Source: Ignelater luminosus (lineage: Eukaryota > Arthropoda > Insecta > Coleoptera > Elateridae). Taken from it: a stretch of 64,000 nt of DNA. This document shows, in pieces, positions 1 through 11,656 of the stretch. The stretch is from contig VTPC01089971.1 of the NCBI GenBank assembly GCA_011009095.1, forward strand, positions 168,969 through 232,968, in the 5' to 3' direction. How positions within the stretch are numbered: position 1 is the stretch's first letter; each line of letters opens with the position of its first letter. The notes beneath the pieces were generated by a model, which was not told where the DNA came from, did no database searches, and was given only the letters and a program-made list of their open reading frames with translations. Both the position numbers and the translations under genes were made by a program.

Positions 1-267
1 GAAGGAGTCGTTACTGAATTTGCGAAGTCTGTCTGTCTGTATGTCTGCATTTTTTGTCAAATTCTGAAATTTTGACTTCAGATTTGGATTCTACATCAAA
101 AACTAGAGACCACGTGGTGTTTTGTTTGAAGCAGACAATTAATTCACAAACAGAAATTACTTTTGAAGTCAATTACTTTAATTATATACACATAACGACA
201 TTACATTTCTACATGTGTCAAACTTGACCAGACTAATTGTTTTTACACACTTTGATAATATATATCA

Positions 268-463
268 CGTGGTACCTTCGTTTTTTGATAACTCTTCGGG
301 AACATGGTCAAAATGGCGGCCGAAAATTGAAAAATTTAAAAATCTTTTTTTTAATTTTAGAATCCTATTCTACGTTAAAAATAAGACAAACGGGTACCTT
401 TAGTTTTTTGATATCACCTCGGGAACATGGTCAAAATGGCTGCCGAAGTCTGAAAAAAGTAAC
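268..463. repeat. Imperfect direct repeat, period about 123 bp, two copies
   Basis: Two copies of a block containing GGTACCTT, a TTTTTTGATA stretch, a CGGGAACATGG motif and CAAAATGGC occur about 122-123 bp apart; AACATGG is at 301 and again at 424. A weaker third relative with CACGTGG lies near 112. Short open frames over this block look incidental. It is probably the tail of a dispersed repeat that continues left of the window; no family is recognised. Confidence 0.7.
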
Positions 464-1238
464 AAAACGGAGTTCGTTGTGGTTATGCTTTGCATTCCCA
501 GATGTTTACAATTTAATTTGGGTCACTGTTCCGTGATCTCTGACAGTGAAGTGTGGAAAGATAAAAAGCTCGTTTCACTGGTTCTGTAGACATATGTATT
601 CCTCAATGGAAAACCACTCCTTGGTGCCATTTCGATATCTTTTAAAAAACTTAATATAGCTACCCCTACTGATGGACGTATATGAATCAGAATTTGATTA
701 AGCGTAAATGAATAGATAGGGTGGAGGTCCCTAAGATAGCGCTCCTATTTCTGGACCGTCAAAGCTAAACAAATGGTTACAGGAAACTTTTGCTGTTTTT
801 GCTACATCATAATGCACACTGGGATCATTTTTTGAAACCCAAGGAGTTAGTATTTCGAATTCATACTATGTTATGCACGGTTATTACTTTTGACTTGAGT
901 TACACCTTTGCCACCCCGACGGCAGATTGAATATACATATCTTACCGTTCATAAAGAAATCGTGTAACTCATATTACTCGGAAAAGACGCTTATTGACCT
1001 ACCTTAAATAAGAGAGAATAAGCTATTTTAGTAAGATATTACTGATCCTCGTTGAGAAGTCTTATTTCAGAAAATCCAGAATTTTTGAGGCACTGTTTTA
1101 TTATTACTCTTTATGCAACTAAAAGCTTTCAGGGGTTTATATTTCAGCACTACATGCATTTTTTATAATCTGAGAAAATACCTAATTTCTTAATGTACAA
1201 ATCTCAAACTAGGTTCAGGTCTAAGTGTAGCGGAGCCG

Positions 1239-2088
1239 CACTGTGGTCTGAGATTCATTGTTAGGCGGCAAAAAGTCAGAAAGTCAAGATGTTGAAAAGT
1301 TTGTTTTTACTGTTTATTTACTTTCTTAACCCTTGTTAGAACAGTGAAACAGCGTTTATATTATTTTTAAATTACTTAATTTAATACTGTCGAGAGGTAA
1401 AGCCGAAAATTTTGTAAGGTGCGTTGAAATAAGTATCTGTTTGAGACACTAATTTATTAGTATGATTATTGTAGAAGTTTTCTTGGTTCAAGGAAATGGA
1501 CACACCTAAGTATAAATAAACTTATACATACTAATTAAACTGATTATATTCAAAATATCTAATGTGGCAGTGGTAAATTCACATTTTCGTAACTTTTTTC
1601 AATTCTTTGGACTAGAACTTTTTAGTTACAACCAGTTACAAAATGAACTAAATAATGTCTTAAAATATAAGTAAAAAACTATCATTTCACGAAGTTTCAT
1701 TGCCCGCCTCTGTCCGCTTCAAAAGATATGATCAAATAAAAATTGATGTCTAACAGGAAACACCATACCAGAAAATCTTCTCTAAAAAATACAAATACAG
1801 ATTTATTTTATTTCTTCTTATTACTTCTGGTAACCTCTGATCCATACATAACGACTTTGCGGAAAATGCCAATTAAAAAAACTGCCACATTTTGTGACGC
1901 AGTCAAATCCTTATTAATAATGGAAGATGAAAATGACGCTTAGATATAAAATGTATATTTTACATTTTATTATAAAATATAAATAAAATATTTTAAAAAA
2001 CCTAAAAAACGTTGTTGGATACATTTTTTAGCGAATCAGGTACAGTCTAGACTTTTTGCCGCCTAAAACACGCTCCCAGACCACAGTG
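1239..2088 (+). mobile_element. Short Transib-type DNA transposon (deletion derivative)
   Basis: The 850-bp element has inverted ends of about 40 bp. Both begin CACTGTGGTCTG and both carry AGGCGGCAAAAAGTC at the same offset (about 32 of 40 bases match). It is flanked by a perfect 5-bp duplication, AGCCG at 1234-1238 and 2089-2093. Five-bp GC-rich duplications and CACWRTG-type ends are known hallmarks of Transib, the transposon superfamily related to RAG1. The inside is AT-rich and keeps only a transposase C-terminal relic (1743-1943), so it is inferred to be an internally deleted, non-autonomous copy. hAT (8-bp), CMC (2-4-bp) and piggyBac (TTAA) duplications do not fit. Confidence 0.85.
1743..1943 (+). 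pseudogene. C-terminal relic of a Transib transposase
   Basis: A 66-codon open frame contains HHTRKSS, then LLLVTSDPYITTLRKMP and VKSLLI. This matches the C-terminal tail of Transib/RAG1-like transposases as I know them, where a basic SRK/TRK segment is followed by LLVTSDP and a short serine/arginine/lysine stretch. The same order occurs in the larger Transib relic of this window (SSRK, then LLLITSDPLLASIRR, near 55000-55090), which supports the reading. The catalytic core is absent, so the fragment cannot be active. The first in-frame ATG is probably not a biological start; the frame begins near an internal deletion breakpoint. Confidence 0.75.
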
Positions 2089-2093
2089 AGCCG

Positions 2094-4993
2094 GTCCAAA
2101 AAGCAACTTGATCGGATGCATTACTAATAGGAAGAGGCACAACATATGCTTTCAACAAAGGCAGTACTGAAAACTGTTGGTACAAGAGACAAAAATTAAA
2201 AATAATTTCCACATTTCTTTGGGAAGTGACTTTATTGTTGACAACTTATGCGATACCCTTTGATAACAACCCCCAAGATATCACTCCTCCTATTTGTCAA
2301 TGTTCAAATTGTTGCTGAATGTTGACGTACTGCAGTCATCAGTGCAGCTCTACGAACCAGTAAAGACAAAACAATAATCTGCGAAAGGGTAAACAAAGGC
2401 CTCGTAATTTTAAACTTTCGCTGCTAAAAATGTGTTTTACCTGTAGTGTGCAGTTAGAAGTTTTTAAAAACACAAACTCTAGTGTAAGAATTCATCTAAG
2501 TTGAGTTTAATTTTCTAGAATCTTCTACCTACAAAACCTTGAGAAAAAAGGCTTTTTTATCTAATCTAGGATCATGTAGTGAGCCTGCAAGTCTGTTGCA
2601 TGATTTGATGTTATTCCCACTTGTGTTTTCAATTGATTGTCATTATTGAAAAAAAAAGCAACTGCGTGTAAATCAAGGCAGCGAGCAGTCTACATGGTAC
2701 TGTATTTACTAACCTTCATCAGTAATGAAGAAAAAAAATCAAAATTAATACATTGGCTTGACTTATCGTAACTTCTAGTAAGATCTGGCGAGTAACATTT
2801 TTGTTTATATAATTTTATTGACTTGAATGACCAGATTCACTAAAAAGGCTTCATCTTACAACTGAGTCTATAAGTCTAGTTTTACTAGCGTTTCCATGGT
2901 TATACTTCATCTATTTTTGTTGTATAACCAATGAAATGCTAGTAAAAAACTGAGAAAGCGGTTAATTATAGTTTTGGTTTTGATATAGTTAAAAAACCAC
3001 TGGCCCTAAGATAATATACAAAACGTGCAGAAAGTTGACAGATTTAGACCCGGAGGTACTCTACTTTTTGTAAAGCATTTAATCGCAAGCACATAACAAA
3101 TACAAAACGGAAAACAAGCATTATGCAGTACAGAATTAAACCTTTAAGAAATAAAATTCATGATTAATAAACAATTGTTTGTAGAAAATGAAACTAGAAA
3201 CTACCTGGTTACTGTCGTAGCCTACTAATAATTCAAGAAGAACCTGTTTTAAAACAAAAATAAAATTATTAAATTTTCTTTAACATATTTTAAATTAGTT
3301 TATATTAATCAAAAGAAAATAAGTACGTTTTTGTAAAAGATGTAGGTACTATGACATGTAATAATAATAACATTACAATATCGTGGTTGGTAGTTATTAC
3401 AACGTAAACCATAATAGGGCAATAAACACTAATCTAAATACCTTAAATTAATGTTCCTTAATTCGAAGGGGAATAAATATTACTTCATATGACTTTCCTA
3501 ACTGTTAAATATGTAACTTTTTTGTCACCATTACTTTCATTAATCTGATTTTAAATAAAATTAATGTTTGTAGGCACTTATTATGATTTAGATTTTAGAG
3601 TAGTAATAAACTTAATTACTATTGTAAATTAAGGCATTACCAGACGAACCAATTAATGTAAGACACACACGGTTCTAGTAATGCCGGCGATTCAGTATTC
3701 AAAGTTAGTTAATAGTGCCGTTGGGTAACCTTTTTAATACACGGCACAGTTGACATTTACCATAACGACACTCTTGACGGTTATTGTTAATTGAACAAGG
3801 CCAAACAGTAGTCCTCTTTATGTTCTTTGTTTAACCACTCGATGCATTTACAAGTACTTAAGAGACCACAGAATTTATTAAACAGAACGAGAAGTTAAAA
3901 ATTTCTACACATGGTTGACGTGCGAAATTCGCCTTTATAGAACCTAGCGAGTAATCCAGAGAACTTGCATGGTGAGTATACAAATTTTAGAAAATTGCCA
4001 ATAAACAATTCTTGTTGTAGAGTCACTCAACGTGAATTTATTGCATCCCTGTAGAAATTTATCTAAACGACGAATAGAATCGCTATTACAATTTATCAGT
4101 GAATTAAGTAATTCCCAATCGAATAGTAAATTCAGTTCCAGGGGAAATTAATTGAGAAAGTGCAGATTTTCTAGTTTCTGTGACTATTAACAATTTGTAT
4201 TATGTCGACTGATAGGTAATGAAGAAATGGGTTAATATTTGTTTTGTCCCTACTAGTTTTGTTAAGTTATTACAACAAAAATTTTACTATATCGTAAAAT
4301 TATAGTGAAGGCAATTTAAATCTCGATTCCTAATTTTCCTTGTTTTAATAGATGTCATATACCTGTTGATTAATTTTTGCTGAATGGGTTAACCCTTACA
4401 CACGGAACCATTCACCACTTCAACATCGTTTACACACGGTTCGGTTACGCCACTGATCAAAGATATCTGTTTGAGACGTGAAAAGTTTTTCAGTGCTCAA
4501 ATTTAAATTGAATATTCAGGTATTCTCTCTTTTCACCCACCATCTGTTACCTACTAGAACTTTACGGTTCGGGTCTTTGAAAGCCTAATAAATTTTTCAC
4601 ATTGTGGATTATTGAACGTTTCTTTTATTTTTCTCTCATGGATGTTGACGGTGAAATTTTTAACGTATTTAACAGGCCGAATTGCCTTATATCTTGATGG
4701 TTTTTTATTTAGCCGCATAAAAAAGGGGTGCAGAATATATACGCGTGTCAGGGAATTTGCCTAAAATTTGCGTAAACCAGACGCGTGCTGTGCATTTACA
4801 ATGAGAGAGTTGGAATTATTTTGTAACGCCTGCAGTCACCTTTTTAATTTGTTAATTTACTACTTTCTTTTTCTTGATGATATTTTAATGTTTGAGAATG
4901 TTATACCTAAACAAAAATTACAATGATTAGCTAGTTCTTTGATTTTACTTACACTATTTTGATGTTTGATTTTCTTAAACGCTTTAAATTCTA
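2094..4993. other. AT-rich intergenic DNA
   Basis: Apart from the hairpin at 2880-2947 I see no supported gene or element. TTACACACGG recurs 36 bp apart near 4396 and 4432, with a related CACACACGG near 3664. A 25-bp block around 2446 (TGCAGTTAGAAG and flanks) is shared with a site near 62395, so it is probably part of an unidentified dispersed repeat. Confidence 0.5.
2880..2947. repeat. Long hairpin (26-bp arms, 16-base loop)
   Basis: The arms 2880-2905 and 2922-2947 pair over 26 positions: 23 Watson-Crick pairs, one G-U pair and a 2-nt internal mismatch. The loop is 2906-2921. Size and near-complete pairing resemble a microRNA precursor or a very small foldback element. No neighbouring coding feature explains it. 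Confidence 0.8.
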
Positions 4994-5001
4994 AATACCT
5001 T

Positions 5002-5209
5002 AAGGGCCGTTTCAGACGAGCGGGTTTTTACAGCATGCTTTTATTTCCAAACGGAGTTAAATTTGCGCGGCAGATTTTAAAACGTTTTTGACAGAGGCGA
5101 ATTGTTTTAGTTGTTCTGGCTCAAGTAAATTTATAACTAGTGTGAAAACCACCGTGTGAAAACTTTTCAAGATCTGCCTCGAGAATAGCGTGCGTCTGAA
5201 ACAGCACTA
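5002..5209. mobile_element. hAT-type MITE
   Basis: The 208-bp element has inverted ends AAGGGCCGTTTCAGACGAGC and (reverse complement of the right end) TAGTGCTGTTTCAGACGCAC. Both contain GTTTCAGACG at the same offset. The flanks AATACCTT (4994-5001) and AAAACCTG (5210-5217) match at 6 of 8 positions, the 8-bp duplication length expected of hAT transposons, whose ends typically begin CAGGG or CAGTG. There is no coding capacity, so it is a non-autonomous miniature element. Confidence 0.75.
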
Positions 5210-5217
5210 AAAACCTG

Positions 5218-7432
5218 TAACGGAATAAGCATCAGAGAGGTTGAAAATTGAAAGTTTCTATCGGATGAAATACGATCAGAAAAAACAAGACCTCCATGAT
5301 TAAAGAAATAATTAAGAGGGACTCGATATTTTAAAGTTATCTTAAGAAGTTTGAGCCCTACATTTTCTGTGCCATAAAAGGTATAGGCAGGCAGTAATCC
5401 CTTACATGCGGCTATATTCGGTTGCAGTTTTTAATCTAAATAAGTTTTCAAATTAAGGAAAATTTGCAGTTAAAAATAAAAGTTTAACTTGAGCAAAACA
5501 TTTATTTTATATAAAAAAACTATTGTTTATTCCTAATAAGGAAATTAATATTTAAAGTAATAGACAACTGATGTTTGTACGTGCGACCTTTCTTTGTAAG
5601 CGCTATTAGCATTTCTTTTGCACAAGCTTCTTTAAACCCCGGCGTACCAGCCAAGCAACTATAAATCGTTATAAAACACCTTAATGTTTCATTTAGGTAT
5701 CACACAATTATTCTGCAAAAACAATTCCCTTGATCTATGTCATACGTATGGAGCAGCACATCCCACTGATAATAATCTATCATGGAATAAAGAAAAATCA
5801 ATTATCTTATTTCAGTTTATATGCTTCCCATTTTATATTCTTTAGTTTATTGTTTTATCCAAACCAGTTGTGGAAGTTTTTTGCAGTGCTAATACTGTGT
5901 TTTAACTTTCAGCTTTTTGATGCAAATAATTCAAAAAAAATCAGTAATTAGTACACAGTAATCAAACGTCTCATAATATAATCAAAATGAAAAGAACAAA
6001 TAATACGATTTCAGTACTGAACGAAATAATAAACTATTAGATATTTCAATATAATAAAGCTTACACTGTATCCAGTCATTTTAATAAAATCTTTATTATA
6101 CTAAAAACTTTGCAAACAAGCAAATAATTTATTAACAAAAAACTACATACTAAAGAATATAAAACCGATTGAATTGGCTTTTAAAGAAAAACGAGAGCAC
6201 AATCTTCTTTTTGTTTACTGCTACTTCTCTAAAATAAATAAGCAGGTAAATGCTGAAATGTTTAGTAAAATATATATTACCTTCGGTACGATGAAAGCTC
6301 TTGGTTAAAGCAAGTAAATTTTTAAATAATCTAACAAAGACCCATTAAATTTGAGAAAGCCTGTGGATATGTTTTTCTCCTCGTAGATTTTACTATTTAA
6401 TGTACCTTCGTCTGGAAGATTTTCTTTGTTATAATTTCCTTTAAATATAATGCCGTATTAGCTAATAATAAAATATATAAAGAAAAAGATGGGGATTGCT
6501 GTGTCTGATACTACATGGATGTACTCTTCTATTCAAAAGTAAAGCGTACAACTACTGTAAATGAATTGGGCAATATTTTGTTAATGTAAACTCGACCTTT
6601 ATAGTTTGTTACCAGGTAACATTGAACTTCAAAAATTATCATAGATATACAGCGTTCACGATGTTTATGGGTCATATATGGCTGTGGCAGAATGACAGTT
6701 TGAGTATTGTAAACCGGGCTGTTTATCTATTAACTCGGCTTGTACAATTTTATTGACGCTTAATGTACTTTAAGGTTATGATCTTATGACAGTTTGACCT
6801 CACGCTGTTGCCTTTTTTTTGTAAATCTGTAAATCGATTACGCTAAAAGATTGTTTTAAGAAAACTTCTATTTCCTGTAAAATATTGAAATTAAATGTTC
6901 AAACTTTTTGCTTTAAGGATAATCTGTTATACTAGAAAACTCTCCTAATTATTATAAGACATTTATGCGTAATTATGACTTTTTGAGTAATTACGAGTGT
7001 GGGGACTCGTGAGAATTAAAGGTTTCTTGCTTTGGATGACTTTAAGAGTACAACTAAAATAATTCTAAAGAATATTATTTACATTTGTTCAACAATAACA
7101 GTAGCATATGTATGCATCATCATAAAAATACGGTTTCTACCAAATAGGCGACATTCAAGAATTAAATGTAACCACAATTAGTTCTTGAAGAATTAATAAA
7201 ACTTAAGTTAACTAATGTGTTTGGATGCTGATGATCAAAGCTGTGGTTTTGCAAGTGGTCCACCGATTAGAATGTTACGCAGTAGGGTGTCCCTAGTACC
7301 GTTCTTTTGTTAAACGATTAAGAACTGTGGCGATACCTTGCCTCCATCCTGCTGTAGAAACTTTCTCTAAGGATAGCAACACCTGCACAGATTTTGCTGG
7401 TTTCCATTGCAAGTAATAAAGACCGCTGATGA
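5218..7432. other. AT-rich intergenic DNA, no gene seen
   Basis: Short open frames here show no recognisable protein motif. A small 12-bp imperfect inverted repeat (TTCAAGAATTAA at about 7148 against TTAGTTCTTGAA at about 7179) is the only structure noticed. Confidence 0.5.
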
Positions 7433-8006
7433 TCATGTATTTGTTGTACAAAGTTTTTTCCACAAGATAATTGTGGTGATATTACACAAAAATTTTGATG
7501 CCAAATAGTTGTAACCTCTTATTCCACTTCCATTAGTTCGCGAGATGAATCTATCTACCTCTGAATCATCCGAAAAAGATTCAGAGTCAGACTCTGCAAG
7601 CGAAATAATAAAAGAAGGAATATTTTCAAACGAAAGATTCTCCATATGTTTTTCCAGTCAGCCGAAATAAGCTTTTCGCAGTGACCACAAAACATTTTGA
7701 AAGAGTCTCAAGCCATAAATTCTAGACACAATTTTTAGAAGGTGTTCCAGAGTTTATGTGCTTGTTGTAACAAGACTTACAATACACCCATTCCGTTTAA
7801 ATAGGGTTATACTGACAATGGTACGGAGGCATTCTAAGAACTTTATATCCTTTCTCTTTCAGCATCTCATCAATTACATACGTCTTTTTATCGTCCAATC
7901 GAAAAGATTTTATTAAATTCCATAATCGCTTTTTGCAAAATTTTGAGTCAAAGGACCCCATCTGATTTCCATAAGAGATTGGGCCACGAATGCATATAAA
8001 ATACAT
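7433..8006 (-). pseudogene. Tc1/mariner-type (DDE_3) transposase, 3' fragment
   Basis: Reading leftwards from 8006, the frame gives TYVIDEMLKEKGYKVLRMPP then YHCQYNPI. This is the hallmark around the last catalytic residue of a common arthropod DDE_3 transposase (family form LPPYHC.LNPIE). The conserved Glu after NPI is replaced by a stop codon. After a frame-broken stretch (7646-7796) the frame recovers as HMENLSF and an acidic tail (SDSESFSDDSE), which matches the usual C-terminus of this family. The N-terminal helix-turn-helix and the first two catalytic Asp are missing. It is a dead fragment of the same broad family as the copy at 16745-17510. Confidence 0.75.
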
Positions 8007-8093
8007 TGCGCTTATGACCGTTTAGTGTATCCGATTTGGGCCACAAAAATACCTACTTGACAAATGATTTTTCTCAAAAACGGATAAAATAGA

Positions 8094-8600
8094 TAGTAGA
8101 CCGGGAAAGGCATTTATATAACTGTGATCGTCTTTTGTTTTTTTTTTCGGTGCATTCTTTGTATCTTTGGAACGGATGATCCAATCGAGATGGGGCTTTC
8201 AGTATGTTAACTAGTTTAACAGTACCAGTATGGGAATGGCCATTCTATACCTGAGCGATCCTCTATTGTTTTTTCTTATGAATCGTTTGTATCTTCGGAA
8301 CGGATGGCCCAATCGAGATGGGATTTTCAGCTTTGTAACTAGTTTAACAGTACCAGTACCGGAACGGCCCTTCAATACTTCAGCGATAGTCTTTTGTTTT
8401 TTTCATGCATCGTTTGTATCTTCGGAACGGATGGTCCAATCGAGATGGAATTTCCAGTATGTTAACTAGTATAACCGTACCAGTATCGGAATGACCCTTC
8501 TATATCTCAGCGATAGTCTTTTGTTTTTTCATGCATCGTTTGTATTTTCGGAACGGACTATCCAATCAAGATGCGACTTCCAGTATGTTAACTAGTTGAT
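8094..8600. repeat. Tandem array, period about 127 bp, about 4 copies
   Basis: The unit contains TTTGTATCTTCGGAACGGA, then CCAATCGAGATG, TATGTTAACTAG and a GATAGTCTTTTG stretch. The TTTGTAT anchor falls at 8158, 8285, 8413 and 8539, giving periods of 127, 128 and 126. The first copy is truncated at its left end and the last ends at about 8600. Open frames over the array are repeat artefacts. The array abuts a transposase fragment ending at about 8006 and may be a minisatellite inside or beside that element. Confidence 0.9.
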
Positions 8601-9119
8601 CCTAGGTTATTACCATTCGATAATATTTAATAAATTCTCATATGGCGGTTCTGAAAAGTATCAGAACCTCCATTTTTGAAATGTGGTACTTTGCATAAGT
8701 GTCCAGCCAACATTTTCGTAGAAGGAATAGTTCTAATTTAAAAATCATAACAATTTTCTATAATTTCAAAGAAAAGAATGTGAATATTTAGTTTCTTAAT
8801 AGTTTTAAAATTACAAACCTAACTAAGGCAAAACGAATTACATTTTCTTATATCTATCAGTTTAATTTCAGAATTCCTACATAAAAGTCTTCTATCAATC
8901 CATAAAATGGAACAATCAGATGCAATTTAAATCTTCAAAAGAACACTTCCGCTGATAATGATAGTAGCTCTTATCATCTACATGACATTACAACTACCTT
9001 TGTTTTCATCATCAGTCAATTTCAGTGAACCACAAGATAAGTTTAGCATGTATTTTAAAAAATAAAACCGAAGCTTATAAATAGTTTTAATAAATACTTA
9101 TTTAAGCAATTTTTTTAAG

Positions 9120-10268
9120 CCTGATTTAATACGAGAATATGGTTATCCTAATGAAAACCACACGGTAATAACTCCAGATGGATATATTCTAGAGATGCAT
9201 AGAATACCTTATGGTAAAAAAAAGTTTTCCAGACAAAAGATCAGTTATTTATTTACAACATGGTATACTTGCATTTTCTTCTGACTGGGTTTTACCTGGT
9301 CCACGGAAAGGTTTCGGTACGTTAACTATGAACCATAAACAATTATTTTATAAAATTTATTCTTCGTAGCTTATATCCTAGCAGATTTTGGATATGATGT
9401 TTTGATGTCAAACGTACGAGGCACAAGATATTCACGCAAACATACTTATTTAGACCCCGAAAGACATTCTCTGAAATTTTGGGGTTTTAGTTGGCACGAA
9501 ATAGGTGTTATTCACATACCAACAATGATCGACTAAATTATAAATAAAACAAATGAAAATCAATTGTTTTATATTGGACATTCAGAGTGAGCAACTCTGA
9601 GCAAAAACTCAATATAAAGACAAAATCAAAGCGATGTTTAGTTTGGCGCCTACTGCTTTCTTAAAACATATGATTAGCCCTCTCTTACTAGTTGTTGCTG
9701 AATTTAGAACTGGAATATTGGTTAGTATTACATATTAAGGGTTTATCTTTACTAATAACCTTTTATTTATTTATGTAATAGGCACTCTACAATGTCCTTA
9801 ATACGTATGAGTTTTTTCCACGAAATGAATTTTTAGCCCAGCTAGGCGACACATTATGCAATGATAATTCTACCTTTCAAATTCTCCGCACAAACGCCCT
9901 TTTTGCTATTTGTGGCTTTAATCGAAAACAAATGAATTCAAGTTTATTGCCTATAGTAATGTGTCATACTCCATCTAGAGCATCAACTAAACAAATTTTT
10001 TCATTGCGTAGAAGGAGTTAAATCAGGTAACGGAACTTTTCGGGATTCTATATATATTCTTTTTTTCAATAAAATTTAATTTTAGGAAAATTTCAAAAAT
10101 GGGATTACGGATAGGTCTCTAACTTAGATTACTATGGCGACACATCTCTTCCTAATTATAACCTTAGAAATATATTCGCGCCAGTTTACTTATTTTACAG
10201 TAAAATGATTGATTGGCGCATGAATCGTTGTACCCAAACGCTGTACAGAAATCTTGTTAGCGTATTTT
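9120..10268 (+). pseudogene. Acid lipase (lipase 3 / lysosomal acid lipase type) pseudogene
   Basis: Four exon-like blocks are visible: 9120-9316, 9370-9720, 9782-10026 and about 10085-10268. They are separated by short AT-rich introns with GT/AG ends. Block 1 reads PDLIREYGYPNENHTVITPD then GYILEMHRIPYG, and after a frameshift at an A-run near 9210, LQHGILAFSSDWVLPGP. Block 2 has YILADFGYDVLMSNVRGTRY and GHSE. Block 3 has CHTPSRASTKQIF, and block 4 has KWDYG and LFYSKMIDW. These are signatures of secreted or lysosomal alpha/beta-hydrolase lipases that cleave triglycerides and cholesteryl esters. Stops at 9534 and 9588 and several frameshifts break it; the stop at 9588 sits right after the nucleophile elbow (family GHSQG, here GHSE-stop). 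The signal-peptide exon and the catalytic-His end are not found. Retained introns imply a duplicated gene rather than a retrocopy. Confidence 0.9.
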
Positions 10269-10497
10269 AATAGAGCACAAAAAGTGACAATGAAAAAGTG
10301 ATTTTAGTTTTCCAATATTTCTTCAAATAAATGACAGAAAAAATAAAAACAAAAATCTACTTTTTTTAAATATCTCAGAATCTATCCAAGATATCTAAGT
10401 TTTGCAAACGCCAACAAAAACGTCCTATAAATAGCCAACTTTCATCCCATTTAACCCATCCTGTATCTCTTACCGTTTCCAAGATTCCCATGCTGTG

Positions 10498-11260
10498 CAT
10501 CCTTATCTTGGACACACTGTATATTCAGACTCTGTACACATCTACAATAATGCGTTTAAAACGCCAGAAGGATTTTATATTCCTCAGCTAGATTTCAATT
10601 GAGCGACACGTTTTCTATCTTCACCCGTGAAGTCATTGCAATACTACAAGCAATTAATTATTGTACCGACCATGATATTAATAACGCTTTTATCTTATCC
10701 GATTTATTATCGGTACTGAAAGCCCTTGAACATTTGCATAGCTGGAACTATCAAACGCATCTAGTTCCTTATCAAATTAAGCATATTTATCATAAATTGC
10801 AATTAAAAAACAAATGCATAGCCTTTATGGGAGTTAAAGCTCATACCGGTATAAACCATAATGAATAGCAAAACAAGCATCCCATATCAAGACTAATTCT
10901 TCATGAAGAATAGGTATTTTGGATACCTAAAGTTAGAATTAGAGAAAAGTGGCAAGAGCGATTGAGACATCACAGTACAAGATCTAACCCTTTCGCTTAT
11001 TTGTTCCAAAATACCTCAAAAGTATTGGCATGACTCTATAAAAGCGTCTAGAAGATATATAACTAAATTAATCAAGCTTAGGTTTGGACATGCCAATTAG
11101 TCAACTCATCCCAAAAGATTTAATATTGTGTTCAGACCGACTTAGTTATGCAGTCAATGTAACGTTGTATGTGATTTAGGTCACACCTTTTTTAATTGCA
11201 CGAAATATTCAAATACATTAACTGAGAGTGTAATATGTCCGCTCCTTCCAATTTGTTTCA
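10498..11260 (+). pseudogene. Non-LTR retrotransposon ORF2 3' end (RNase H and zinc knuckle)
   Basis: The frame at 10498-10590 (VYSDS) and the longer frame at 10599-10868 resemble an RNase H domain: FTREVIAILQAIN, ILSDLLSVLKALEHL and KAHTGINHNE, corresponding to the E, SDS and HxGxxGNExAD motifs of I/R1/Jockey-like ORF2 proteins. The second motif has lost its conserved serine (SDL). Downstream, broken frames give KLIKLRFGHAN and a C-x2-C...H-x4-C arrangement near 11145-11205 (CSQCNVVCDLGHTFFNCTKY), the zinc-knuckle tail seen in these elements. The reverse transcriptase and endonuclease are absent, as expected of a 5'-truncated copy. Multiple stops show it is dead. Confidence 0.8.
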
Positions 11261-11656
11261 TATCTTAACTCTACAAAGTAATCTAGTAACAAACTGCTTC
11301 ATGTCGCATTTGCGTGATAACAACCTTAAGCTACAGGCCTACATTTTGCTACAAAATGTTCTCATCGGCCCAAAACAAGAAGATATGTGACCTTGCTTTA
11401 ATCCTTTTTGTGATTTTCATAAACAATCCCAAGGTTAAGCTAACTAAATAAATTACATCATATGTACATTGGCCAATCCAAGCCGAATAACTTTAAGTTG
11501 TTACTTGTAATCACAAAATAAAACTGAATAGATGATGTTGAAATTAAAATAAATTTTCTCCACTAACCCGAAAAGGTACAAAGCTGAACATCGCATGTGG
11601 AATAAAACGCATCGATATAAAATCAGGAGATATACAAAGGAACAGAAAAAACTTAC

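Noticed and set aside
215..536. Overlapping open frames of 62 and 99 codons
   Set aside because: They lie across a direct repeat and show no protein motif; they are open by chance.
8230..8469. 79-codon frame
   Set aside because: It spans the 127-bp tandem array and repeats the same words.
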